Source: Pseudoalteromonas rubra
GTDB taxonomy: Bacteria > Pseudomonadota > Gammaproteobacteria > Enterobacterales > Alteromonadaceae
Assembly (NCBI RefSeq): GCF_000238295.3
Contig: NZ_AHCD03000032.1
Coordinates: 154,113-218,112 of the forward strand
DNA: 64,000 nucleotides
Direction of reading: 5' to 3'
Below the pieces are notes generated by a model. That model searched no databases, was not told the origin of the DNA, and saw only the letters and a program-made list of their open reading frames with translations. Shown here piece after piece: positions 9,252-17,441 of this stretch. A program made the translations under genes and the position numbers. Position 1 is the stretch's first letter. Each line of letters starts with the position of its first letter.

Positions 9252-9281
9252 TTGACACTTTGTCCCATAGTGCGGTTTACT
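9252..9281 (+). promoter_or_regulatory. Candidate sigma-70 promoter of the trp operon
   Basis: A perfect -35 box TTGACA (9252-9257) is followed after 18 bp by TTTACT (9276-9281). This would start transcription about 30 bp before the first leader peptide at 9317, as expected for an attenuated operon. I found no convincing TrpR operator overlapping it. Confidence 0.5.
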
Positions 9282-9316
9282 GTGGTCACTAAATTTACAT
9301 AACGACGACTTAACAA

Positions 9317-9361
9317 ATGAAAACACAAACAACTTTCAACATTTGGTGGTGGCACTCGTAA
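9317..9361 (+). CDS. trpL: trp leader peptide 1 (TrpL), 14 residues with three tandem Trp
   Basis: This short frame reads MKTQTTFNIWWWHS then TAA, with Trp codons at 9344, 9347 and 9350. Ribosome stalling at the UGG run when charged tRNA-Trp is scarce would expose the antiterminator. CACTCG (9353-9358), just after the Trp codons, can pair with CGGGTG (9366-9371) to give the 1:2 pause hairpin. The Shine-Dalgarno sequence is weak. Too short for normal ORF calling, but the Trp run plus the hairpin set downstream make it convincing. Confidence 0.85.
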   Translation: MKTQTTFNIWWWHS

Positions 9362-9396
9362 TTAGCGGGTGAGTCGTTGTGCATGCAAGATTTTCG

Positions 9397-9425
9397 AAAC
9401 CCGCGCTAAACACGCGGGTTTTTTT
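9397..9425 (+). terminator. trp attenuator 1
   Basis: The stem AACCCGCG (9398-9405)/CGCGGGTT (9413-9420) with a 7-nt loop is followed by T7 (9419-9425). The competing antiterminator forms when GCGGGT (9365-9370) pairs with ACCCGC (9399-9404), occupying the left arm. This is the classical ribosome-mediated attenuation layout. Confidence 0.88.
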
Positions 9426-9455
9426 GTAACTTAATTTTCTCAAAGATATTGTATA

Positions 9456-9515
9456 GTGATCAATAATATAACAACTATTTTACTAGTAAAATCTTGGTGG
9501 TGGTGCCTGAATTAG
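9456..9515 (+). CDS. Second trp leader-like frame, 19 codons with three tandem Trp
   Basis: From GTG at 9456 the frame reads M-I-N-N-I-T-T-I-L-L-V-K-S-W-W-W-C-L-N and stops at TAG 9513-9515. The Trp codons are at 9495, 9498 and 9501, in the same relation to the following TTAGCGGG motif as in leader 1. No strong ribosome site precedes the GTG, so translation is uncertain, but an intact frame ending in three UGG codons right before a second attenuator is hard to explain by chance. A perfect palindrome (9478-9491) lies inside the frame. Confidence 0.5.
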   Translation: MINNITTILLVKSWWWCLN

Positions 9516-9545
9516 CGGGACGGCATCTCTGTACCTAATACACAG

Positions 9546-9581
9546 ACCCCCGCAAGCAAATCGCTTTCGGGGGTTTTTTTT
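9546..9581 (+). terminator. trp attenuator 2
   Basis: The stem ACCCCCG (9546-9552)/CGGGGGT (9568-9574) is extended by an inner AAGC/GCTT stem and followed by T8 (9574-9581). GCGGG (9515-9519) can pair with CCCGC (9549-9553) as an antiterminator, mirroring attenuator 1. It ends 33 bp before trpE. Confidence 0.85.
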
Positions 9582-9614
9582 AGATTAATTTATGAAAATT
9601 ACGAGGAATGAGGT

Positions 9615-11189
9615 GTGATTTTTAGTCATATAACGACACAGCCCGGGGAAGTAACCAGTATTCGGTTACGGCGAGAATACATCGCCAGCCCCTTGTCTCT
9701 GTTCGCAGCGCTGGATAAGCCCAATTCATTGTTGCTGGAATCTGCAGAAATAGACTCCAAAGACAATGTAAAGAGCATTATCCTGGTTGATACAGCACTG
9801 CGCTTTGAATGTAAGGGCAAAAATGTCATCGTCCGGGCGCTGTCTAACAACGGCGAGCAGCTTCTGCCCTATCTGGCGCAGGAAGTCGAAAACTGTGACG
9901 TAACACTCGATAACTCAGTGCTGACCATTACTTATCAGGATACATCGGCCGATCTCGATGAGTATGCCAAGCTGAAGGCCGATAACGCGTTCAGCGCGCT
10001 CAGAACCTGTATCAACCGCATCAAGTGCAACTCAGACACACCATTTTCGCTGTTTCTGGGCGGTGTATTTGCGTACGATATGGTTGCCAATTTTGAGCAA
10101 CTCCCTGACGTGCCGGACGGTGCCAATAGCTGTCCGGACTACGTATTCTACCTGGCCGAGACCCTGCTGATCATAGATCATCAGGCTCAAACGACTGAGT
10201 TGATTGGTAATGTATTCAACGGTCCCGATGTTCATGCGAACTGTTTTGAAGTAGGCCGCCAGCTTGAAGTCCTCAATCATCAGTGTGATGCTTTGGAGTC
10301 ATTCTCGCCAAGCCCGCTTGCAGGTAGCTGTGAGGTCAGTGTTGATATCAGTGACGAAGCATATATAGAGCAGGTAGTAAAACTGAAGCAGCACATTGTG
10401 GATGGCGACATCTTTCAGGTTGTGCCCTCTCGCACCTTCTCTTTACCTTGTGCCGATCCCCTTTCGGCTTATAAAGCGCTTAAACAACAAAACCCAAGTC
10501 CTTACATGTTCTACATGCGCGATGAGGAGTTTGTTTTATTTGGTGCCTCTCCTGAATCGGCATTGAAATATTGTGAGCAGAGTAACCAGGTAGAAGTCTA
10601 TCCGATTGCGGGAACTCGACCTCGAGGCAAGTTCGCCGATGGCAGTATCAATCCGGATCTCGACAGCCGCATTGAACTGGAGCTCAGAGACGATCACAAA
10701 GAACGCGCAGAGCACCTGATGCTGGTTGATCTGGCCCGCAACGATGTGGCACGGATCAGCATACCGGGTACCCGCCACGCCAAAGAACTGCTTAAAGTTG
10801 ACAGGTACTCTCAGGTCATGCATTTGGTTTCGCGCGTAGTCGGTCAGCTGAAACCGGATCTGGATGCCCTGCATGCATACCAGGCCAGCATGAATATGGG
10901 CACCCTGGTAGGCGCGCCTAAAGTCAAAGCGGCTGAGCTGGTCAGGCATACAGAACAACAACGACGTGGCAGCTACGGCGGTGCTGTGGGCTATCTTACC
11001 GGCGATGGCGCAATGGACTCCTGTATCGTGATCCGCTCAGCATTTGTCAAAAATGGTCAGGCGCTGGTTCAGGCCGGTGCCGGCGTTGTTTATGACTCCG
11101 ACCCACAAGCCGAGGCCGATGAGACCCGAGCCAAAGCCAGTGCCGTGATCAAAGCCATTCAATCGACTTATGCAGGAGCACCGGCATGA
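9615..11189 (+). CDS. trpE: Anthranilate synthase component I
   Basis: This 524-residue chorismate-utilising enzyme makes anthranilate with TrpG as glutamine amidotransferase. The feedback-binding motif LLLES is near residue 40; the C-terminal catalytic domain shows YPIAGTRPRG, LVDLARNDVAR and GAPKVKAAELV. The start is GTG at 9615 with GAGGA 7 nt upstream; the overlapping ATG at 9608 is out of frame. It overlaps trpG by 4 nt. Retention of LLES suggests ordinary tryptophan feedback inhibition in addition to attenuation. Confidence 0.96.
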   Translation: MIFSHITTQPGEVTSIRLRREYIASPLSLFAALDKPNSLLLESAEIDSKDNVKSIILVDTALRFECKGKNVIVRALSNNGEQLLPYLAQEVENCDVTLDNSVLTITYQDTSADLDEYAKLKADNAFSALRTCINRIKCNSDTPFSLFLGGVFAYDMVANFEQLPDVPDGANSCPDYVFYLAETLLIIDHQAQTTELIGNVFNGPDVHANCFEVGRQLEVLNHQCDALESFSPSPLAGSCEVSVDISDEAYIEQVVKLKQHIVDGDIFQVVPSRTFSLPCADPLSAYKALKQQNPSPYMFYMRDEEFVLFGASPESALKYCEQSNQVEVYPIAGTRPRGKFADGSINPDLDSRIELELRDDHKERAEHLMLVDLARNDVARISIPGTRHAKELLKVDRYSQVMHLVSRVVGQLKPDLDALHAYQASMNMGTLVGAPKVKAAELVRHTEQQRRGSYGGAVGYLTGDGAMDSCIVIRSAFVKNGQALVQAGAGVVYDSDPQAEADETRAKASAVIKAIQSTYAGAPA

Positions 11190-11776
11190 TCCCTAAGATA
11201 TATTTTCTCGATAACTTTGACTCCTTCTCTTACAACCTGGTCGATGAGCTGTCACTCCTTGGGGCCGAGCTCGTGGTGTATCGTAATCACCTCGATGCCA
11301 AGACCATTTTTGCCAAGATGCAGCAAGAAACCGGTCCGGTGATCCTAGTTTTGTCTCCGGGTCCGGGCGCACCTAAAGATGCAGGGTGTTTACTTGAGCT
11401 GATTGAACTGTGCAAAGGTCACTATCCCATGCTTGGGATCTGCCTTGGCCAACAGGCACTGACACAAAGCTATGGTGGCACCATTGGCCATGCCGGTGAG
11501 ACGGTACACGGTAAATCTTCCCATATTAGTGTCAAACCTCACCCCGTTTTTGACGGACTGGGTAAGTCTTTTCCTGTGGCTCGCTATCACTCTCTTATGG
11601 CAACTCAGGTACCTGAATGCCTGGAAGTCATTGCCAACTATGAAGAAATCCCAATGGCGATTTATCACCCGGACGATAAGGTGATCGGGTATCAGTTTCA
11701 CCCGGAATCAATTTTAACCCCATGCGGCGCTCAGCTGTTACAGCAAAGCATCGCCTATCTCACATCGGAGGAGTAG
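11186..11776 (+). CDS. trpG: Anthranilate synthase component II (glutamine amidotransferase)
   Basis: This 196-residue class I glutamine amidotransferase has the nucleophile Cys in GICLGQQAL and the His-Glu pair in QFHPESIL. It supplies ammonia to TrpE. Unlike E. coli, where TrpG is fused to TrpD, it is free-standing here, as in Vibrio and Pseudoalteromonas. ATGA overlap with trpE couples the two subunits. trpD starts 2 nt after its stop. Confidence 0.95.
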   Translation: MIPKIYFLDNFDSFSYNLVDELSLLGAELVVYRNHLDAKTIFAKMQQETGPVILVLSPGPGAPKDAGCLLELIELCKGHYPMLGICLGQQALTQSYGGTIGHAGETVHGKSSHISVKPHPVFDGLGKSFPVARYHSLMATQVPECLEVIANYEEIPMAIYHPDDKVIGYQFHPESILTPCGAQLLQQSIAYLTSEE

Positions 11777-11778
11777 AC

Positions 11779-12783
11779 ATGGACAGTTTAAACTTATTAC
11801 TAGAACAACAATCACTGAACTTTGCCGAGGCCACAGAGTTGTTCAGTTCCGTCATGCAGGGCCAGCTGGATGAAGTACAGCTAACCGCCGCCCTGGTCGC
11901 CCTGAAAATAAAAGGGGAAACCGCTGAAGAAATCGCCGGAGCTGCAAAAGCGATGCGCGATCACGCCACCGCGTTTGACACCCAAGGCCTGCTATGCGCA
12001 GACAGTTGTGGCACTGGGGGTGATGGCACCAACACCATCAATGTCAGTACCACAGCAGCAATCGTTGCGGCCGCTTGTGGGATCCCAATGGTGAAACATG
12101 GCAACCGCAGCGTATCCAGTAAATCTGGTTCTGCTGATCTGTTGAAAACACTCGGCATAAACCTGGATATGGACCCGCTACTGGGTGCTCGCTGTTTGCA
12201 ACAAACTAACTTTACCTTTTTGTTTGCGCCGCATTATCATGCTGGCGTCAAACATGCGATGCCGGTGCGCACTAAACTCAAAACCCGCACCTTGTTCAAT
12301 ATCCTTGGCCCACTTGCGAATCCAGCGAAGCCGCAAGTGCAATTACTCGGCGTTTATGACCCTAAACTCTGCCGTCCCATGGCTGAGACTTTACAAAAAC
12401 TCGGCACTCAGCGCGCTATGGTCGTTCATGGCTCAGGTTGCGATGAAATTGCACTGCATGGCGAAACTCAGGTAACCGAGCTCAATCAGGGCGTCCTGAA
12501 AGACTACACACTGACGCCTGAAGACTTTGGGCTGCAACGCTATCAGCTTGAAGCCATTTTTGGCGACACCCCGGAATTTAATGCCCAGGCAACCCGGGAC
12601 ATTCTCGATGGCAACGGCAAAGAAGCACATAACGCTGCCATCATCGCCAACGTTGCTGCGCTGCTGGTCATGACAGACAAAGCAACAGACCTGAAATCTG
12701 CCAGTGCTCAGGTTTCAGAAATACTGGCGTCCGGACGCTGCGCCCAGAAACTTGCTGAAATTGTGGAGGTGAGCAATGGCTAA
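11779..12783 (+). CDS. trpD: Anthranilate phosphoribosyltransferase
   Basis: This 334-residue enzyme transfers the phosphoribosyl group of PRPP to anthranilate. The PRPP-binding motif CGTGGDGTNTINVST and the conserved KHGNRSVSSKSGSADLL are present. ATG at 11779 follows the strong site GGAGGAG (11768-11773), which overlaps the trpG stop. The open frame extends back to 11722 inside trpG, but the added residues are not family-like. It overlaps trpC(F) by 8 nt. Confidence 0.95.
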   Translation: MDSLNLLLEQQSLNFAEATELFSSVMQGQLDEVQLTAALVALKIKGETAEEIAGAAKAMRDHATAFDTQGLLCADSCGTGGDGTNTINVSTTAAIVAAACGIPMVKHGNRSVSSKSGSADLLKTLGINLDMDPLLGARCLQQTNFTFLFAPHYHAGVKHAMPVRTKLKTRTLFNILGPLANPAKPQVQLLGVYDPKLCRPMAETLQKLGTQRAMVVHGSGCDEIALHGETQVTELNQGVLKDYTLTPEDFGLQRYQLEAIFGDTPEFNAQATRDILDGNGKEAHNAAIIANVAALLVMTDKATDLKSASAQVSEILASGRCAQKLAEIVEVSNG

Positions 12784-14140
12784 CGTGCTAGAAAAAATTG
12801 TTGCTGACAAAGAAGTCGAAGTCGCGCAAAGAAAACAAGACCGCCCGCTGGAAAGCTTTATTGATCAAATCACGCCCAGCGATCGGGACTTTTACGCAGC
12901 GCTGAGCCGCCCGGGAACTCAGTTTATTCTGGAGTGTAAGAAAGCCTCACCGTCGAAAGGTCTGATCCGCCAACACTTCGACCTGGATGAAATTACCGCA
13001 GTATACGGTCGTTACGCCAGCTGCATCAGTGTGCTCACTGACGAAAAATATTTCCAGGGTAATTTTGAGTATCTTAGTTATGTCAGAACTCAGGTCTCGC
13101 AACCCCTCATCTGTAAAGACTTTTTTATCGATGAATACCAAGTGTACCTGGCCCGTTTAAGTGGTGGCGATGCCATTTTGCTAATGCTATCAGTACTCGA
13201 TGATGCGCGTTACACAGCTTTGGCTGAACTTGCGCACAGCCTGAACATGGCAGTGCTGACTGAAGTCAGCAATGAAGAAGAAGTCCATCGCGCACTCGCG
13301 CTAAACGCCAAACTCATTGGGATCAATAACCGCAATCTCAGAGATTTAAGTACAGATCTGGCAACCAGCGAGCGTTTACGCAAATTAATCCCGGACGATA
13401 AAACCGTGATCTCCGAGTCGGGTATCTATACCCATGCAGACGTTAAGCGCCTTGCTCCCATTTGTAATGGCTTCCTGGTCGGCAGCTCTTTAATGGCTGA
13501 ACAAGACCTGGAGACCGCTTGTCGTAAACTGATCCTGGGTGAAAATAAGGTTTGTGGCTTAACCCGCAGTCAGGACGCCATTGCCGCTTATGAGGCCGGT
13601 GCAGTATACGGAGGATTGATTTTTTACCCCAAATCACCCCGTTATGTTGACATTGACTGTGCAAAAGCCGTCGTAGACAGCGCACCGCTCAACTATGTGG
13701 GCGTATTTGTCGATGCACCGCTTGCACAAGTGGTTGAAAACGTTCGTATCCTCAAGCTCAGCGTTGTGCAGTTGCATGGCAATGAAACGCAAGAGTACAT
13801 CGATGAGCTGCGCAAACAGTTACCTGTTAACTGCCAGATCTGGAAAGCCCAGGGGATCAGTGATCATCTGCCTGAGCCATTACAGGGCGTCGACAAACAT
13901 TTATACGACACTAAGGTCAAAGGTCAGCTTGGTGGAACAGGACAAGCATTTGACTGGCAGTTGCTTAGCCAGACTCCGGGCAGCTTTATGCTGGCAGGCG
14001 GACTGAGCGCTGACAACCTGACACAGGCCTCATACCTGGGCGCAGCAGGATTCGATCTGAACTCTGGCGTCGAGATCAGCCCGGGTAAAAAGTGTGCCGA
14101 CAAACTCAATACAGCTTTTAACACAATTCGTAAATACTGA
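12776..14140 (+). CDS. trpCF: Bifunctional indole-3-glycerol phosphate synthase / phosphoribosylanthranilate isomerase
   Basis: This is a 454-residue fusion of two TIM barrels. Residues 1 to about 250 are TrpC (ECKKASPSKGLI, EVSNEEE, GINNRNL, SESGI); residues about 255-454 are TrpF (KVCGLTRSQDA, VFVD, VQLHGNE, LAGGLSADN). The fusion order is as in enterobacteria and Vibrio. GGAGGTG precedes the ATG. It performs two successive steps between PRA and indole-3-glycerol phosphate. Confidence 0.95.
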   Translation: MANVLEKIVADKEVEVAQRKQDRPLESFIDQITPSDRDFYAALSRPGTQFILECKKASPSKGLIRQHFDLDEITAVYGRYASCISVLTDEKYFQGNFEYLSYVRTQVSQPLICKDFFIDEYQVYLARLSGGDAILLMLSVLDDARYTALAELAHSLNMAVLTEVSNEEEVHRALALNAKLIGINNRNLRDLSTDLATSERLRKLIPDDKTVISESGIYTHADVKRLAPICNGFLVGSSLMAEQDLETACRKLILGENKVCGLTRSQDAIAAYEAGAVYGGLIFYPKSPRYVDIDCAKAVVDSAPLNYVGVFVDAPLAQVVENVRILKLSVVQLHGNETQEYIDELRKQLPVNCQIWKAQGISDHLPEPLQGVDKHLYDTKVKGQLGGTGQAFDWQLLSQTPGSFMLAGGLSADNLTQASYLGAAGFDLNSGVEISPGKKCADKLNTAFNTIRKY

Positions 14141-14149
14141 GGTGGAAAA

Positions 14150-15331
14150 ATGAATACAGGATATTACGGTGATTTTGGTGGCATGTTTGTCCCTGAATTA
14201 CTAGTTCCTGCGCTTAAGCAGCTTGAGCAGGAATTTAATAAAGCACAACAAGACCCGGCATTCCAGCAGGAATTTTATCAATTACTCAATGAGTTTGCAG
14301 GGCGTCCGACGCCACTGACGCTGACCAGAAACCTGGTTAAAAACCCAAAGGTAAAGCTGTATCTGAAACGAGAAGATCTGCTCCACGGTGGCGCGCACAA
14401 AACCAACCAGGTACTTGGTCAGGCGCTGCTCACTAAACGTATGGGTAAATCAGAAGTCATCGCTGAGACCGGCGCCGGACAACATGGTGTTGCAACAGCA
14501 CTGGCCTGTGCCTTGCTGGGTCTTAAATGCCGCGTTTACATGGGTGCCAAAGACGTTGAACGTCAACAACCGAATGTGTTCCGTATGCGCCTTATGGGTG
14601 CAGAAGTTATCCCGGTTACAGCAGGCTCAGGCACACTCAAAGACGCCGTAAATGAGGCTATGCGCGACTGGTCAGCCAATTACAAAACCGCCCACTACCT
14701 GCTTGGTACCGCAGCGGGCCCTCACCCTTTCCCGACCCTGGTACGTGAGTTCCAGAAAATGATCGGTGAAGAAGCAAAACAACAGGTACTGGAAGCTGAA
14801 GGAAAACTGCCGGATGTGGTCATGGCCTGTGTGGGTGGTGGTTCCAATGCGATTGGGATGTTTGCAGACTTTATTGACGAAAAAGACGTCAAACTGATTG
14901 GTGTGGAGCCAGCTGGTAAAGGTCTGGACACCGAAGAACATGGCGCAGCATTGTGTAAGGGGACTAAAGGCATTTTACATGGTGCTTATACTTATATCAT
15001 GCAAAACCAGGACGGTCAGATTGAAGAGTCATACTCGGTCTCTGCTGGTCTGGATTACCCAGCGGTTGGACCGCAACACGCCTACCTGCACGAGACCGGT
15101 CGGGCTCAGTATGTCGCTGTAACCGATGACGAAGCGCTGGCAGCTTTCCAGTCATTGGCAAAACATGAAGGGATCATTCCGGCGCTGGAATCCAGCCATG
15201 CGTTAGCCTACGCATTGAAATATGCTGAGGCACAAGAACAAGACACAGTGATAGTGATCAACTTAAGTGGCCGTGGCGACAAAGATTTAGCCCATGTCCA
15301 CCAGGTATTAGAAGCGCGAGGTGAGCTATGA
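14150..15331 (+). CDS. trpB: Tryptophan synthase beta subunit
   Basis: This 393-residue PLP enzyme condenses indole with serine. The PLP lysine is in LLHGGAHKTNQVLG, the phosphate loop in CVGGGSNAIG, and the catalytic Glu in ETGAGQHG. Length and sequence are those of the canonical TrpB1 type. It overlaps trpA by 4 nt (ATGA), which favours equal synthesis of the alpha and beta chains of the complex. Confidence 0.97.
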   Translation: MNTGYYGDFGGMFVPELLVPALKQLEQEFNKAQQDPAFQQEFYQLLNEFAGRPTPLTLTRNLVKNPKVKLYLKREDLLHGGAHKTNQVLGQALLTKRMGKSEVIAETGAGQHGVATALACALLGLKCRVYMGAKDVERQQPNVFRMRLMGAEVIPVTAGSGTLKDAVNEAMRDWSANYKTAHYLLGTAAGPHPFPTLVREFQKMIGEEAKQQVLEAEGKLPDVVMACVGGGSNAIGMFADFIDEKDVKLIGVEPAGKGLDTEEHGAALCKGTKGILHGAYTYIMQNQDGQIEESYSVSAGLDYPAVGPQHAYLHETGRAQYVAVTDDEALAAFQSLAKHEGIIPALESSHALAYALKYAEAQEQDTVIVINLSGRGDKDLAHVHQVLEARGEL

Positions 15332-16134
15332 GCCGTTACAATGAGATGTTCCAGCAGTTAAACGACAAGCAGCAAGGCGCGTTTGTCCCGTTCGTCACCA
15401 TTGGCGACCCGGACAAAGAAACCAGCCTGGCAATCATCAAAAGTCTGATTGAAGGCGGTGCGGACGCACTGGAGCTGGGGATCCCGTTTTCCGATCCCAT
15501 CGCGGACGGTCCGGTTATCCAGGCTGCAAATATTCGTGCACTAGAACAGCACATTGACACAGAAGATTGCTTTGACGTGATCCGTGCAGTGCGCGAACAA
15601 TATCCTCATATCCCAATTGGGTTGCTACTGTATTCAAACCTGATTTTCGCTCGTGGTCTGGATGCATTTTACCAACAAGCCAAAGCCGCTGGCGTCGATT
15701 CGGTATTGGTTGCAGATGTGCCGCTGCACGAGTCAAAAATGTTCCGCCGAGCAGCAGTAGAGGCAGGCATTGAGCCGATTTTCATCGCAACGCCTAATGC
15801 CAGTGATGATACCTTGCGCGAATGTGCCAGTTACGGCAGAGGCTACACCTATTTGCTCTCGCGCGCCGGTGTGACCGGTACAGAAAGCCAGGTGCAAATG
15901 CCAACCGGTGAGATCATCACTAAGCTCACCGAGTACCATGCTGCCCCTACCCTACTGGGCTTCGGTATCTCCACGCCGGAGCAGGTCAAAGCCGCGCTGG
16001 ATTCAGGTGCCGCGGGGGCCATCTCAGGTTCCGCCGTGGTCAAAATCATTGAGCAGCACCTGGACGACAAGCCAGCGATGTATCAGGCTCTGAGCGCTTT
16101 TGTGCGCGACATGAAAGCCGCTACCGCGCGCTAA
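15328..16134 (+). CDS. trpA: Tryptophan synthase alpha subunit
   Basis: This 268-residue TIM barrel cleaves indole-3-glycerol phosphate and channels indole to TrpB. The catalytic Glu and Asp are in LELGIPFSDPIADGP and the VLVADVPLHE region; phosphate-binding GFGIS and GAISGSAVV motifs follow. It is the last gene of the operon and is convergent with the HU-type gene 12 bp downstream; no clear terminator hairpin is visible in that gap. Confidence 0.96.
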   Translation: MSRYNEMFQQLNDKQQGAFVPFVTIGDPDKETSLAIIKSLIEGGADALELGIPFSDPIADGPVIQAANIRALEQHIDTEDCFDVIRAVREQYPHIPIGLLLYSNLIFARGLDAFYQQAKAAGVDSVLVADVPLHESKMFRRAAVEAGIEPIFIATPNASDDTLRECASYGRGYTYLLSRAGVTGTESQVQMPTGEIITKLTEYHAAPTLLGFGISTPEQVKAALDSGAAGAISGSAVVKIIEQHLDDKPAMYQALSAFVRDMKAATAR

Positions 16135-16146
16135 CACCTGAGCTAT

Positions 16147-16428
16147 TTATTTGTCAGCCAGAGCATCCTTAAGCGCTTTGGCTGGCTTAAATAGCACTTT
16201 ATTTTGCCCTTCAATCATGATCTCTTCCCCTGTTCTGGGGTTTCTGCCCGGCTTGGCCGGATGATAGCTTAGCGTAAAGGTGCCCATACCATTAAGCTGG
16301 ACCTGATCTCCTTCAGAGAGACGTTTGGTGATAAGTTTTATAAGACTACTCAGTGCAGCCTGTGTGTCTTTCTTGGTCAATTCACTGTGCGCCGCCATGG
16401 CAGTAACCAGTTCACTTTTATTCATCAT
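16147..16428 (-). CDS. HU/IHF-family DNA-binding protein
   Basis: This 93-residue histone-like protein has the family signature GxGTFxxxxRxARxGRNPxTGExI in slightly varied form (GMGTFTLSYHPAKPGRNPRTGEEI) and KVLFKPAKALKDAL at the end. It bends or compacts DNA. It is closer to HU than to IHF by length, but it is not one of the near-identical HupA/HupB sequences, so it may be an accessory HU. Either of two adjacent ATGs may be the start. Confidence 0.85.
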   Translation of the reverse strand: MMNKSELVTAMAAHSELTKKDTQAALSSLIKLITKRLSEGDQVQLNGMGTFTLSYHPAKPGRNPRTGEEIMIEGQNKVLFKPAKALKDALADK

Positions 16429-16546
16429 GCATCCGTCTTAATACAACAAAGCCCGGCAGGCTAAGGAGTTCTGTCTTAAAAGTCAATCCTGAGCGGATGA
16501 ATACCAACTTTACTCATTACCTGTTCAATTTGAAGGAACAAATATC

Positions 16547-16699
16547 ATGCTAACGGCGTTAAAAACCACTCATTTAAAACAACTAAATAGCAGAATTCTT
16601 AGCTGGTTAACGACAATATTCTCTTTTCTCAAAATGGAACGCGTCACTAAGCAAAGTGGTATAGACAAAGTTTTCCTTGTCCTGCCATACCCGAGTTGA
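16547..16699 (+). CDS. Possible 50-residue small protein
   Basis: In the 322-bp gap before the CPBP gene there is an open frame with ATG at 16547, an AAGGA-like site about 10 nt upstream and a stop at 16697-16699. It encodes a basic N-terminus and a short hydrophobic stretch (ILSWLTTIFSFLKM). I do not recognise it and cannot show it is translated; chance is a real alternative. Nothing else coding is visible in this gap. Confidence 0.22.
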   Translation: MLTALKTTHLKQLNSRILSWLTTIFSFLKMERVTKQSGIDKVFLVLPYPS

Positions 16700-16750
16700 A
16701 ATGCCTTGACTATAGTTAGGCTAACGCTGTCAGACATACCAGAGGCCACA

Positions 16751-17392
16751 TTGAACGCAAACCAATATCGCTGGTGCGAACTATTCCTGGTGTTTTTCCT
16801 GCTACCTGTTATTGCCTATACATTTCGCCATCAACTCGCCAATTGGTTGTTTCCGGCATTGATTATACTCACAGCTGTGTGTACATATTTGTTACTCACT
16901 GACCCACATTTCAAACGATTTCGCCTGACCAGTCTGGGCACCTTTTCTACAGTGAAGCGGCGGCTGTTTTCAACCTTCTTTATCGGTGCCCTGTTTTCCG
17001 CTATGTTTTATGGCCTGGTGAATCAGGAAAGCTGGTTTGATATGCCGCTCAACTCCACCAATGACTGGTTGATCCTGCTAATAGCCTATCCAATATTATC
17101 GGTGATACCGCAAGAACTGGTGTTTCGCAGCTACTTTTTTCATCGCTACAAACGCATTTTACCGAGGAAGACAATTCGGGTGGTATTAAGTGCTGCTGTA
17201 TTCGCGCTGGCCCACTGTGTATATGACAACTGGGTGGCCATCGCACTGTCTTTTGCCGGCGGCTTGTTATTTGCCTATACCTACGCACACAGTCGCTCTT
17301 TAGCCGTCTGTGTACTCGAACATAGTCTTTGGGGATTATGGGTTTTTACCCTGGGGCTGGGTCAGTATCTGGATTCAGGCCTGACGTTTTAG
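16751..17392 (+). CDS. CPBP-family (type II CAAX prenyl protease-like) intramembrane protease
   Basis: This protein has about 213 residues and several hydrophobic segments. The Abi/CPBP motifs are PQELVFRSYFF (motif 1), FALAHCVYDNW (motif 2) and EHSLWGL (motif 3). In motif 1 the usual EExxxR reads QELVFR, with Gln for the first Glu; the second Glu and the Arg are kept. TTG at 16751 with AGAGG 5 nt upstream is the best start; the frame reaches a TTG at 16706, but that adds a polar stretch without a good ribosome site. Substrate unknown. Confidence 0.72.
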   Translation: MNANQYRWCELFLVFFLLPVIAYTFRHQLANWLFPALIILTAVCTYLLLTDPHFKRFRLTSLGTFSTVKRRLFSTFFIGALFSAMFYGLVNQESWFDMPLNSTNDWLILLIAYPILSVIPQELVFRSYFFHRYKRILPRKTIRVVLSAAVFALAHCVYDNWVAIALSFAGGLLFAYTYAHSRSLAVCVLEHSLWGLWVFTLGLGQYLDSGLTF

Positions 17393-17397
17393 CAAAA

Positions 17398-17421
17398 GGG
17401 CACCACATTCCTGAGGTGCCC
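17398..17421 (-). terminator. Terminator hairpin after the sodium symporter gene
   Basis: GGGCACC (17398-17404) and GGTGCCC (17415-17421) form a 7-bp stem; on the minus strand it is followed by a short U-run (AAAA at 17394-17397 on the plus strand). It lies 20 bp beyond the symporter stop and could also help end the convergent CPBP transcript. Confidence 0.5.
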
Positions 17422-17441
17422 CTGTGGCATGCTAAGAAAGA

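Noticed and set aside
9478..9491. Perfect palindrome TTTTACTAGTAAAA in the trp leader, as a TrpR operator
   Set aside because: It has the CTAG core of TrpR half-sites, but only one, and it lies about 200 bp downstream of the candidate promoter and inside the second leader frame. The usual operator has two CTAG motifs around a central TTAA. It may simply be an RNA hairpin.
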